From the NCBI GenBank assembly GCA_035575135.1, contig DATLYE010000078.1, positions 136,094-200,093 on the forward strand: a DNA stretch of 64,000 bases. The letters run 5' to 3'. A program made the position numbers and the translations under genes. This document shows, piece after piece, positions 10,135-17,841 of the stretch. Every line of letters starts with the position of its first letter. Positions within the stretch are counted from its first letter, which is position 1. The notes under the pieces were generated by a model. That model ran no database searches. It was given only the letters and a program-made list of their open reading frames with translations, and had not been told where the DNA came from. This DNA is from JANWXD01 sp035575135 (GTDB taxonomy: Bacteria > Acidobacteriota > Terriglobia > Bryobacterales > Bryobacteraceae).

Positions 10135-11534
10135 AGTGCGTGCCCAACTTCTCGGAGGGGCGCGACGCCGCCCGCGTCGAAGACATTGCCTCCGCCATCG
10201 CCTCCGTGCCCGGCGTGGTCATTCTGGACCGGGAGATGGACGCCGATCACAACCGCTCCGTGATCACGTTCGCCGGTCCGCCCGAAGCCGTTCTGGAAGC
10301 CGCCTTCCGCGGTGTGGAGCGCGCGGTAGCTCTGATTGATTTGAACCGCCATGAGGGCGTCCATCCGCGCATCGGCGCCGCCGACGTCGTGCCTTTCGTT
10401 CCCGTCGAAGGCGTGACCCTGGAGGACTGCGTGCGGCTGGCCGAACGGCTCGGCGAGGCAGTCTGGCAACGGCTCCGAGTGCCGGTGTACTTTTACGAGG
10501 CCGCCGCCCGCCGGCCCGAGCGTGTGAATCTGGAAAACATCCGCCGCGGTCAGTTTGAAGGGCTCCGCGAAGAGATAGAGACAAACCCGGACCGGGCGCC
10601 GGATCTCGGCGAGCCGCGCCTGCATCCGACGGCCGGCGCTACCGTAATCGGCGCCAGAAAGTTTCTGATCGCTTACAACATCAACCTTGGCACTGCGGAC
10701 GTCGAGATCGCCAAAAAGATCGCCCGCGCCATCCGTTTCTCGTCGGGCGGCTTCCGCTACGTCAAGGCCATGGGCGTGCCGCTGGCCTCGCGTAATCTCG
10801 CTCAGGTCTCCATGAACCTGACGGACTTCGAACAGACGCCGATCCACCGCGTCTTCGAGGCGGTTCGTACCGAGGCGGCCCGCTACGGCGTCAACATCGT
10901 CGGCAGCGAGATCGTGGGGCTGATCCCGCGAAAAGCCGTGGAGATGGCGGCCGAATTCTACTTGCGCTGCGAAAACTTCTCTTCCGGCGCGGTGCTCGAG
11001 AACCGGCTGGCCGGTGCCATGGAGTCCGCCGGTCTGGACGAGTTTCTGGAGGCGCTGGCGGCTCCGTCGGCAACCCCGGGTGGCGGCAGTGCGGCTGCGG
11101 CTGCGGGCGCGATGGCCGCCGCCCTCGGCGCGATGGTCGCCGGCCTCGCGAAGGTCTCCGCAGAGCAGTACACACAGGATCGGCTGTTCTTCTCCTCCGC
11201 GGTACGTCGCGATGCCCGCGCCTACGAAGCCGTGCTCGCCGCCTACAGAAAACCCAAAGAGGAACGCGGGCCCTTTGTTGAGGAAGCTCTCCGCCAGGCG
11301 GCCGCCGTCCCTCTGGAAGTGGCGGAACGCGCCGCTGCTCTCAAGCGCCGTCTGGGGGAGCTGGCGCAGCAGGCTCCGCCGAAGTTTTCCTCCGACATCG
11401 AAACGGCGCGGGCTCTGGCCTCCGCCGCCGTCACGGGAGCCGTCGCCAATGTGCGGATCAACCTGGCTTCGATCGCAGACGAAACCTACCGGCAGGCGGT
11501 GGAGGAACGGCTGAGAGCGCTAGAATCGGACTAG
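10116..11534 (+). CDS. ftcD: Bifunctional glutamate formimidoyltransferase / formimidoyl-THF cyclodeaminase
   Basis: Transfers the formimino group from formiminoglutamate to tetrahydrofolate, then deaminates it to 5,10-methenyl-THF and ammonia. The two domains are fused in 472 aa: transferase about 1-300 (CVPNFSEGRD, MDADHNRSV, HEGVHPRIGAADVVPF) and cyclodeaminase about 305-472 (LAAPSATPGGGSAAAAAGAM, ADETYRQAVEERL). Start is TTG 10116, preceded by AGGGAGAG; it overlaps hutI by 19 nt and abuts lipA by 1 nt. The fusion defines this organism's histidine route as folate-dependent (no HutG or HutF needed). Its product feeds the same folate pool as FolD at 61123-62043. Confidence 0.96.
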   Translation: MARRLVECVPNFSEGRDAARVEDIASAIASVPGVVILDREMDADHNRSVITFAGPPEAVLEAAFRGVERAVALIDLNRHEGVHPRIGAADVVPFVPVEGVTLEDCVRLAERLGEAVWQRLRVPVYFYEAAARRPERVNLENIRRGQFEGLREEIETNPDRAPDLGEPRLHPTAGATVIGARKFLIAYNINLGTADVEIAKKIARAIRFSSGGFRYVKAMGVPLASRNLAQVSMNLTDFEQTPIHRVFEAVRTEAARYGVNIVGSEIVGLIPRKAVEMAAEFYLRCENFSSGAVLENRLAGAMESAGLDEFLEALAAPSATPGGGSAAAAAGAMAAALGAMVAGLAKVSAEQYTQDRLFFSSAVRRDARAYEAVLAAYRKPKEERGPFVEEALRQAAAVPLEVAERAAALKRRLGELAQQAPPKFSSDIETARALASAAVTGAVANVRINLASIADETYRQAVEERLRALESD

Positions 11535-12421
11535 TGCTGGTTACGATTCAACCCGCCGGAACGCGCCCCGCATGGTTACGCGCGCCGGCGCCCGCCGGAG
11601 AAAACTACCGGGAGCTGAAGGCTCTTGTGGAGCGCCTGCGACTCCACACGGTCTGCGAAAGCGCCGCCTGCCCGAACGTGGGCGAGTGCTGGAACCAGCG
11701 CACGGCTACGTTCATGATCCTGGGTAATGTGTGCACGCGGCGCTGCGGTTTTTGCGCCGTACGCAAAGGTGCGCCTCTGCCGGTGGACTATGACGAACCC
11801 CGCCGCGTCGCTCAGGCCGTGGCCGCCCTCGGGCTCCGCTATGCGGTCATCACCAGCGTGAATCGTGACGACCGCAAGGACGGCGGCGCGGAGTTGTTTG
11901 CACTGACGATTCAGGCCATCCGCGCCCACGTCCCGGGCTGCCAGGTGGAGGTGCTTATCCCGGACTTCCAGGGTTCTCACGACGCCATGGATATCGTGCT
12001 CGGCGCCTCCCCCGACGTGCTCAATCACAACATCGAAACCGTGCCGCGTCTTTACCGGCAGGTACGGCTCGGTGCGCGCTACGAGCGGTCTCTCGATCTG
12101 CTGGCCTACTCCAAACGCCGCCGCCCGGACATCCCCACCAAGTCCGGCCTGATGGTGGGGCTGGGAGAAACCCTCGAAGAGGTGCTAGCGGTGATGCGCG
12201 ATCTGCGCAGCTCCGGCGTGGACATCCTGACCATCGGCCAGTACTTGCGGCCCTCCCCCCGCCACCTGCCCGTCATCCGGTTTGTGCCCCCGGAGGAGTT
12301 TGTCGAGTTGGCCCGCGCGGGCCGTCAAATGGGGTTCCGCCACGTCGAGTCCGGCCCGCTCGTCCGCAGTTCCTACCATGCCCGGGCCGCGGCCGGAGCC
12401 GTGACCCCCTCAGCTGCGTAG
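11534..12421 (+). CDS. lipA: Lipoyl synthase
   Basis: Radical SAM enzyme inserting two sulfurs into octanoyl-bound E2/GcvH to make lipoate. Both 4Fe-4S sites are visible: auxiliary cluster C41-x4-C46-x5-C52 (CESAACPNVGEC) and radical SAM C67-x3-C71-x2-C74 (CTRRCGFC). MILGNVCTRRCGFCAV, NHNIETVPRL, KSGLMVGLGET and the C-terminal GPLVRSSYHA are diagnostic. 295 aa, normal. Start GTG 11534 overlaps the ftcD stop by 1 nt, so it is translated as part of the hut transcript. The 3' end overlaps the convergent TIM-barrel gene by 12 nt. Confidence 0.97.
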   Translation: MLVTIQPAGTRPAWLRAPAPAGENYRELKALVERLRLHTVCESAACPNVGECWNQRTATFMILGNVCTRRCGFCAVRKGAPLPVDYDEPRRVAQAVAALGLRYAVITSVNRDDRKDGGAELFALTIQAIRAHVPGCQVEVLIPDFQGSHDAMDIVLGASPDVLNHNIETVPRLYRQVRLGARYERSLDLLAYSKRRRPDIPTKSGLMVGLGETLEEVLAVMRDLRSSGVDILTIGQYLRPSPRHLPVIRFVPPEEFVELARAGRQMGFRHVESGPLVRSSYHARAAAGAVTPSAA

Positions 12422-13231
12422 GGCTGCGAGCACGCCTCGCATGTAGCCGATCGAACGGTGCATGCCCGGCAAGGGATTGTCAGGATGGATCTCGTATTCG
12501 AGCATCACCCCGCCCTGATAGTTCATCTGCCGCAGCAGTCTGAACATCCCGACAATCGGCAGCACGCCGTCGCCCACCGCCACCTGGCTCGCCCTGGCCG
12601 ACGTGTCGCGGAGATCCTTGGCGTGGATGTCGAACAGTCGCGGGCCCGCTTCCCGGATGGATTCCAGAATATCGGCGCCCGTGCGGGCCGTGTGGCCGAT
12701 GTCTATGCACAATCCCATGCGCGGATCCATGTTCCGCACCGCCTCCAGCACACTCCGCGGCGTCGGGAAATGCTTGTCTTCGGGACCGTGGTTGTGGATC
12801 GCCGCCCGGATGTCGAACTCCCGCACCAGCTTCTCCACTTCCGGCAGGGTTTCGTGCGAAGGCGCGCACACCATCATCGGCATGCCGCAGGCCTTGGCGT
12901 ATTCGAACATCCGTCGCAGTTCGGCGGGGTTTTTCAGCTCGATATTGCCGCCGCTCAGGATGGTAAGGCCCGCCTCGCGGAACTCTCTGGCTCCGGCCTC
13001 AAGTTCCGCGGGCGGCAGTTCGTACGGCAGGTGAAAGGACTTGATGCTGACGTAGCGCACTCCCAGCTCCCGCAGCATCTCGATCGCTTTCGCACGCGGG
13101 AACTTGCGCAGCGAGTAGGTGGCCACCCCGAGCTTGATGTCCTCAGCCGCGGCAGCCGCCCGCGCGAGCGGACCGAATGCGGCAACCCCGGGTGCCGCCA
13201 GAAAGGTGCGGCGCGAAACAGTAGCAGTCAT
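12410..13231 (-). CDS. Exported sugar-phosphate isomerase/epimerase-like TIM-barrel protein
   Basis: Xylose-isomerase-like TIM barrel (AP endonuclease 2 superfamily), 273 aa. The N-terminus carries a twin-arginine-like signal (MTATVSRRTFLAAPG ... ARAAAAAED), implying export. Likely metal/substrate residues sit in IHNHGPEDK, GLCIDIGHTARTG, FDIHAKDL and MLEYEIHPDN. In Acidobacteria, such exported isomerases accompany Gfo/Idh and ThuA proteins, suggesting periplasmic sugar processing; the substrate is unknown. Last gene of the minus-strand lpxC operon, 27 nt after the ABC transporter gene. Confidence 0.85.
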   Translation of the reverse strand: MTATVSRRTFLAAPGVAAFGPLARAAAAAEDIKLGVATYSLRKFPRAKAIEMLRELGVRYVSIKSFHLPYELPPAELEAGAREFREAGLTILSGGNIELKNPAELRRMFEYAKACGMPMMVCAPSHETLPEVEKLVREFDIRAAIHNHGPEDKHFPTPRSVLEAVRNMDPRMGLCIDIGHTARTGADILESIREAGPRLFDIHAKDLRDTSARASQVAVGDGVLPIVGMFRLLRQMNYQGGVMLEYEIHPDNPLPGMHRSIGYMRGVLAALRS

Positions 13232-13257
13232 AGCGCTACGGATCTTATCACAGACGG

Positions 13258-15000
13258 TCAGATCGCTTCGAGTTCCTCTTCGAGCAACTGTCGCTGGTAG
13301 AGATCGGCGTAGTAGCCTCCCAAGGCCAGCAATTCGGCGTGCGTCCCCTCCTCGGCCAGACGCCCGTTTTCGATCACGAAAACTCGGTCGGCGTTGCGCA
13401 CCGTCGAGACCCGGTGAGAGATGAGGATCGTCGTGCGTTCGCGCATCAGACCGGCCAGGCGGCTCAGGATGCGAGCCTCGGTCTCCGTGTCCACGCTGGA
13501 GAGTGCGTCGTCCAGAATCAGGATCCGAGGATTGCGCAGGATGGCCCGCGCAATGGCCGTACGCTGCTTCTGCCCCCCGGAGAGCGTGATGCCCCGTTCG
13601 CCGACGAGGGTGTCGTATCCGTTGGGGAAGCCGGCCACATCCGGGTCCAGGCCCGCCACTTCCGCAGCGCGGCGGATCTCCTCCTCGGAAGCCCCCGGGA
13701 CGCCGAAGGCGATGTTCTCGGCCAGCGTCGCGCTGAACAGAAACGTCTCCTGCGGTACGAAGCCGATCTGGCGCCGCAGCTCCTCTGGCGAAAACTCGCG
13801 CACGTCCACCCCGTCCACGAGGACGCAGCCGGCATCCGGGTCGAGCAGCCGGGGAATGAGCTGCACGAGCGTGGTTTTCCCGCTTCCGGTGTGCCCCACG
13901 ATGGCTACCGTCGCGCCCGCGGGGATCCGCAGCGTTACGCCGTCCAGAGCCCGGCGTCCGTTGTAGGCCACCACCACGTCGCGGAACTGGATCTCACCGC
14001 GCAGCGGCTTGGGCACGGGGCGCGGCTGGGCGGGTGCAGTGATCGTCGGCTGCTCTCGCAGAATCTCGTTGATGCGCTTGAGAGATGCGGTGCCGCGCTG
14101 CATCAGGTTCACAACCCAGCCGAAGGCGATCATCGGCCACACGAGCATGGCCATGTAGGTGTTGAACATCACGAAGTGGCCGAGCGTGATGCGCCCTTCG
14201 AGCAGCCGCGCTCCGCCGACCCACAACACAATCAGCAGCATCACCCCCACCAGCGTCTGGAGCACAGGCATGAACATCCCCGACAGCCGCGCCAGCCGCA
14301 GGTTCTCCTTGATGTAGGCCCGGTTCAGTAGCTCGAAGCGGCGCAGTTCCGATTCCTCCTGCACGTAGGCCCGGATCACCCGCACACCGGCGACGTTCTC
14401 CTGGACGCGGCTGCTGATGTCGGAGAACATCTTCTGGATCCGCTCGAAGCGGTGGTGAATGCGGCGGCCGAAATACGAGACCGACAGGCTCACCAGCGGG
14501 GCCGGCGCCAGCGCCGCCAGCGTCAGCGGCCAGTCCACCCACAGCATCACGCTGATGACGAATACGGCGGTCAGGCTGGTCTCGGTCCAGTACATGATGC
14601 CCGGGCCGAGCATCATGCGCACGGCGTTGAGGTCGTTGGTGGCCCGGGCCATGATGTCGCCGGTGCGCATCCGTCGGTAGTAATCCGGTGACAGCCGGAC
14701 CAGGGAAGCGAACAGGTCGTTGCGCAGGTCGTATTCGATGTCCCGGGAGATGCCGATAATGATGACCCGCATGAAGTATTGAAAAACGCCCTTTATGGCT
14801 GACAGTCCGACCAGCGCGCCGGCGAACTGCAACAGCACGCCGAGGCGGAAGCCGCCGGTGATTGCGTCCACTCCGCGGCCGATCAGCCAGGGCTGGATGG
14901 CAGCGGTGAGGTCTTTGAGCACCAAAAACCCCAGTCCCGCCAGCAGGCCGGGGCGGTAGCGCCACAGGTAGGGCCACAGGGTGCGCAGGTGTTCCTTCAT
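13258..15000 (-). CDS. ABC exporter, fused permease-ATPase (MsbA/ABCB type)
   Basis: Half-transporter of 580 aa. Residues about 1-310 form a six-helix ABC exporter membrane domain and 330-580 the nucleotide-binding domain. Motifs: Walker A GHTGSGKTT, Q-loop PQETFLFSATLAENI, signature LSGGQKQR, Walker B RILILDDALSSVD, H-loop ISHRVSTV. Works as a homodimer in the inner membrane. Placement behind lpxC and lipid genes makes a lipid A or glycolipid flippase role plausible, but multidrug export cannot be excluded. The start ATG is 4 nt from the stop of the YdcF-like gene. Confidence 0.92.
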   Translation of the reverse strand: MKEHLRTLWPYLWRYRPGLLAGLGFLVLKDLTAAIQPWLIGRGVDAITGGFRLGVLLQFAGALVGLSAIKGVFQYFMRVIIIGISRDIEYDLRNDLFASLVRLSPDYYRRMRTGDIMARATNDLNAVRMMLGPGIMYWTETSLTAVFVISVMLWVDWPLTLAALAPAPLVSLSVSYFGRRIHHRFERIQKMFSDISSRVQENVAGVRVIRAYVQEESELRRFELLNRAYIKENLRLARLSGMFMPVLQTLVGVMLLIVLWVGGARLLEGRITLGHFVMFNTYMAMLVWPMIAFGWVVNLMQRGTASLKRINEILREQPTITAPAQPRPVPKPLRGEIQFRDVVVAYNGRRALDGVTLRIPAGATVAIVGHTGSGKTTLVQLIPRLLDPDAGCVLVDGVDVREFSPEELRRQIGFVPQETFLFSATLAENIAFGVPGASEEEIRRAAEVAGLDPDVAGFPNGYDTLVGERGITLSGGQKQRTAIARAILRNPRILILDDALSSVDTETEARILSRLAGLMRERTTILISHRVSTVRNADRVFVIENGRLAEEGTHAELLALGGYYADLYQRQLLEEELEAI

Positions 15001-15004
15001 CCCT

Positions 15005-15598
15005 TCAGAAGCCGAACCATCCGGTCACGGTCTTGAGCGCTTCGTAGAACCACTGCTTGCGTCCCTGACGCGTTTGCCACCAAGTGTCCGCGCGGAAGAA
15101 CGCGTCCGGAGCCGCGACGACCCGGATCTGCAGGTCCGGCGCAAGCGAGCGGTAAATGGCGCCCGCACGGCGCGTGTGATAGTCGCTCGTCACAATCAGC
15201 ACGGAGCGGATCCCTCGCCGGCGGAGTTCCGGAAGGACGGCCTGAGCCTCCTCGCGGGTGGAGTAGCCGCGGTGATGAAGATGCACAAACCAATGCTCCG
15301 GAAAGCCCCGGCGCACAGCGAACGGGATGGCCAGGTCGCATTCATGATAGCCGTAAGCGCCGTCCGGGCCGCTCACCAGCGCGCGGGGCACGTAGCCCCG
15401 GCGCACTAATTCGCCGGCCTTCAAAATCCGGTTCCCCCACCAGTCCCCGGCCAGCACGACCGCCAGTTCTGCGCGTCCCGGGGGATCCGCCCGCACCAGA
15501 AAGCCGCCCAGCGCCGCCAGCCACCAGCCGTGCGTCAGCGCGCCCGCCGCCACGATGAGGGCGCAAACTCCCGCGGCCTGAAGGATGCGGCGGCGCAA
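15005..15598 (-). CDS. YdcF/SanA-family (DUF218) membrane protein
   Basis: 197 aa. One N-terminal membrane helix (about 8-30) and a DUF218 domain: AELAVVLAGDWWGNRILKAG, RALVSGP, STREEAQAV and VLIVTSDYHTRRA are the recognisable elements. Related proteins (ElyC, SanA) affect envelope integrity and peptidoglycan or lipid-carrier metabolism; the biochemical activity is unsettled. Located between an envelope ABC exporter and a small membrane protein, 4 nt from each neighbour. Confidence 0.85.
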   Translation of the reverse strand: MRRRILQAAGVCALIVAAGALTHGWWLAALGGFLVRADPPGRAELAVVLAGDWWGNRILKAGELVRRGYVPRALVSGPDGAYGYHECDLAIPFAVRRGFPEHWFVHLHHRGYSTREEAQAVLPELRRRGIRSVLIVTSDYHTRRAGAIYRSLAPDLQIRVVAAPDAFFRADTWWQTRQGRKQWFYEALKTVTGWFGF

Positions 15599-15601
15599 GG
15601 A

Positions 15602-16165
15602 CTACTTCTCGTCGTCGAGCTCGTCGGCGTCCAGCCGCCGGACCGCTCGCAGGCGCTGGTAGAGACGCTCCACTTCCTCCTCGTCCTCCGGGCGCAGCAG
15701 CCGGTAGCGGGGCGACGGCAGCCGGCGGCGGTCCGCCGGAGCCGACAAAGCCTCGCCCCAGAACTGACGGTGCGGCACGCCGTCAATCAACGCCTCGCGC
15801 GCATGCCGGCGGAGCTGGCGAAGCAGGCTGTGTGCGGAATCCAGGTCGCCCGGATACACGAGCGTGACGCGCGAGTCGTCGAACAGAGTCAGGTGGACAA
15901 TCAGAGGTGAGAGCCAGCCGGTGCGGTCCACGCGGCGAATGTCGGACCACGGGATGGCGCGACTGCCGACCAGCAGGTGCGTGTCGTGGATCTCGATGGG
16001 AGGGCGCAGCGCCAACAATACCAGAACCGCCGAACTGAGCAGGAAAAACACGAACGCTGCCGCAGCCGGGGCCCAGTCCATCGCCACCCATCCGGAAAGC
16101 GCCGCCAGGACCCACGTGGCGAGTCCGGCCCAGAAGTAACGGCGGGAAGGCAGGTAGCGTGTCAT
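15602..16165 (-). CDS. Small membrane protein with PH-like domain, function unknown
   Basis: 187 aa from the ATG at 16165. Two adjacent N-terminal hydrophobic helices (about 10-30 and 32-52) are followed by a beta-rich region (IEIHDTHLLVGSRAIPWSDI, VHLTLFDDSRVTLVYPG) resembling bacterial PH-like domains. A charged helical tail follows, ending in an acidic stretch. A GTG at 16177 is in frame, but its codons contain the GGGAG that forms a good ribosome site for 16165, so 16165 is preferred. I do not recognise a named family. It is sandwiched in the lpxC operon. Confidence 0.7.
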   Translation of the reverse strand: MTRYLPSRRYFWAGLATWVLAALSGWVAMDWAPAAAAFVFFLLSSAVLVLLALRPPIEIHDTHLLVGSRAIPWSDIRRVDRTGWLSPLIVHLTLFDDSRVTLVYPGDLDSAHSLLRQLRRHAREALIDGVPHRQFWGEALSAPADRRRLPSPRYRLLRPEDEEEVERLYQRLRAVRRLDADELDDEK

Positions 16166-16208
16166 GGCTGCTCCCACTCTCTAAGACTACCCCCGGCCGT
16201 TTGCGGCG

Positions 16209-16757
16209 TCAACGGCGCGAGGCGCCGGCCGAGAGCGCCCGCCGGATCTGCCAGGCGTAGTGCAGTCCGCTCCAAACGGTGCAGGCTCCGGCGGCGGGGA
16301 TCAGCAACCGCGTGGCGGCAGCCAACAGGCGCGACTCAAGGGCGGGAGCCGCCAGGGCCGCAAGGGCCGTCAGAATCTGAAAGGTCGTGGAAAGCTTGCC
16401 CCAACGCGAAGGGCGGAAATTGCGAAAGTCGGTCCACAGCAGAATGGCGCCGGCCACGCACAGAATGGCCAGATCCCGTGCGAAGACGACAGTCACCAGC
16501 CACCAGGGCAGCAGCTCCACGAAACCGAGAGCCAGATACACCGCGGCCAGCAACACCTTGTCAGCGATCGGATCCAGGTACGCTCCCAGGCGCGTCTGCC
16601 AGCCGTACCGCCGGGCCAGCAAGCCGTCGGCGCCGTCCGTGGCTCCGGCCACCGCCAGCAGTATGAGAGCCTGGCGGTAGCTTCCGGCGACGATCCAAGC
16701 CACTACCGGAGGCGTCAAGGCGAGACGGGCCGCAGAGAGCAGGTTCGCAGGATTCAA
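16209..16757 (-). CDS. CDP-alcohol phosphatidyltransferase (PgsA-like)
   Basis: Integral membrane enzyme that transfers a phosphatidyl group from CDP-diacylglycerol to an alcohol, most likely glycerol-3-phosphate. The complete family signature D-x2-DG-x2-AR-x8-G-x3-D-x3-D is present (DGADGLLARR ... GAYLDPIAD) near residues 30-55, followed by several hydrophobic helices; 182 aa. The likely start is TTG at 16757 (MNPANLLSAARL), 20 nt after the lpxC stop; the open frame continues upstream but only into lpxC. Substrate alcohol not provable from sequence, so no symbol is given. Confidence 0.86.
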   Translation of the reverse strand: MNPANLLSAARLALTPPVVAWIVAGSYRQALILLAVAGATDGADGLLARRYGWQTRLGAYLDPIADKVLLAAVYLALGFVELLPWWLVTVVFARDLAILCVAGAILLWTDFRNFRPSRWGKLSTTFQILTALAALAAPALESRLLAAATRLLIPAAGACTVWSGLHYAWQIRRALSAGASRR

Positions 16758-16777
16758 GCAGGTCCGGGTCCTGGAAC

Positions 16778-17683
16778 CTACGTTACCAAAGCATGCGCCA
16801 CGCGCGAGGCCAGTTCGTCGAAGCTGACGAACTCGTGCAGAGACGGATCGGACATGATCCGCCGGACCAGCGCCACATGCATCGCATGGCCGGCCCGCTC
16901 TGCGACGACATGGCCCAAAAGCGGCTGCCGGATCAGCGCCAGGTCCCCGATCAAATCCAGGGCTTTGTGGCGGCAGCACTCGTCCGGAAAGCGCAGGCCG
17001 CCCGGGTTCATCACGCCCCGCTGATCGAAGCAGACCGCATTGTCGAGCGATGCGCCGCGGATCAAACCCATGTCGCGCAGGCGGTCCAGCTCGTGAGCGA
17101 ACCCGAACGTGCGCGCCGGGGCAATCTCGGTTGCGTAGCGCAGCGGCGTCACCTCGAACTCCAGCACCTGACGCCCGACCATAGGGTGGTCAAAGAACAC
17201 GTCGCAGGTCAGCCGGAAACTGTCCGCCGGGAGAATGGAGATGCGCCTGCCGTGGTCCTCCAACGTTACCGGACGGCGGATGCGGAGATATTTCCTCTGG
17301 CGGCGCAGCGGTGCAATGCCCGCCTCCTCCAGCATCTTCACGAACGGCAAACCGCTGCCGTCCAGAATGGGCACTTCGAGGTTGTCAATCTCGACGAAGG
17401 CATTGTCCACGCCCATGCTGTAGAGCACGCTCAGCAGGTGTTCCGTCGTGGAGATCAACACGCCTTGCCTCATCAGGCTCGTCGCGTAGCTGACGCGCGC
17501 CACATGTCGCCAGTCGGCCGGAATCCGGAACCCGTCGAGATCGGTTCGGACGAATACGATCCCGGTCCCTGCCGGAGCCGGCAGCAGGCGGAGCCTGACC
17601 GGCGCTCCGCTGTGCAGCCCGATCCCGGAGGTGGCAACGGGCCTGCGAATCGTCGTCTCGAAGCGCAGAGCGGAGGAAGTCAT
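16778..17683 (-). CDS. lpxC: UDP-3-O-acyl-N-acetylglucosamine deacetylase
   Basis: Committed zinc-dependent step of lipid A synthesis; proves an LPS-type outer membrane. 301 aa from the ATG at 17683. Zinc ligands are expected in TTEHLLSVLYSMGVDN and in CCRHKALDLIGDLAL (His and Asp); the catalytic histidine in ERAGHAMHVAL. SGIGLHSGAPV and VPILDGSGLPF are classic LpxC segments. The frame is open to a TTG at 17731, but residues before MTSSALRFET are not conserved. First gene of a six-gene minus-strand operon. Unlike the usual cell-division context, it is next to pgsA-like and ABC genes. Confidence 0.95.
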   Translation of the reverse strand: MTSSALRFETTIRRPVATSGIGLHSGAPVRLRLLPAPAGTGIVFVRTDLDGFRIPADWRHVARVSYATSLMRQGVLISTTEHLLSVLYSMGVDNAFVEIDNLEVPILDGSGLPFVKMLEEAGIAPLRRQRKYLRIRRPVTLEDHGRRISILPADSFRLTCDVFFDHPMVGRQVLEFEVTPLRYATEIAPARTFGFAHELDRLRDMGLIRGASLDNAVCFDQRGVMNPGGLRFPDECCRHKALDLIGDLALIRQPLLGHVVAERAGHAMHVALVRRIMSDPSLHEFVSFDELASRVAHALVT

Positions 17684-17841
17684 CTGAGCACCCGCACTTG
17701 TGAGGACCCGCACATGCAATCCAACGTCCAACCGCGATCTCTCTTCTTATCAGTCGCTTGTTTCGCTAGTGGTGTTGCAGGAATACAACAGTCCGCGCCG
17801 AGACGTGGCAAAGCGGCAGCGTAGGCTATGATTGGGGGAGC

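Noticed and set aside
17827..17832. TATGAT as a leaderless promoter for polA
   Set aside because: Predicted start is three bases before the ATG, but a strong GGGGGAG ribosome site lies between them, which would be pointless in a leaderless message; the hexamer is probably chance.
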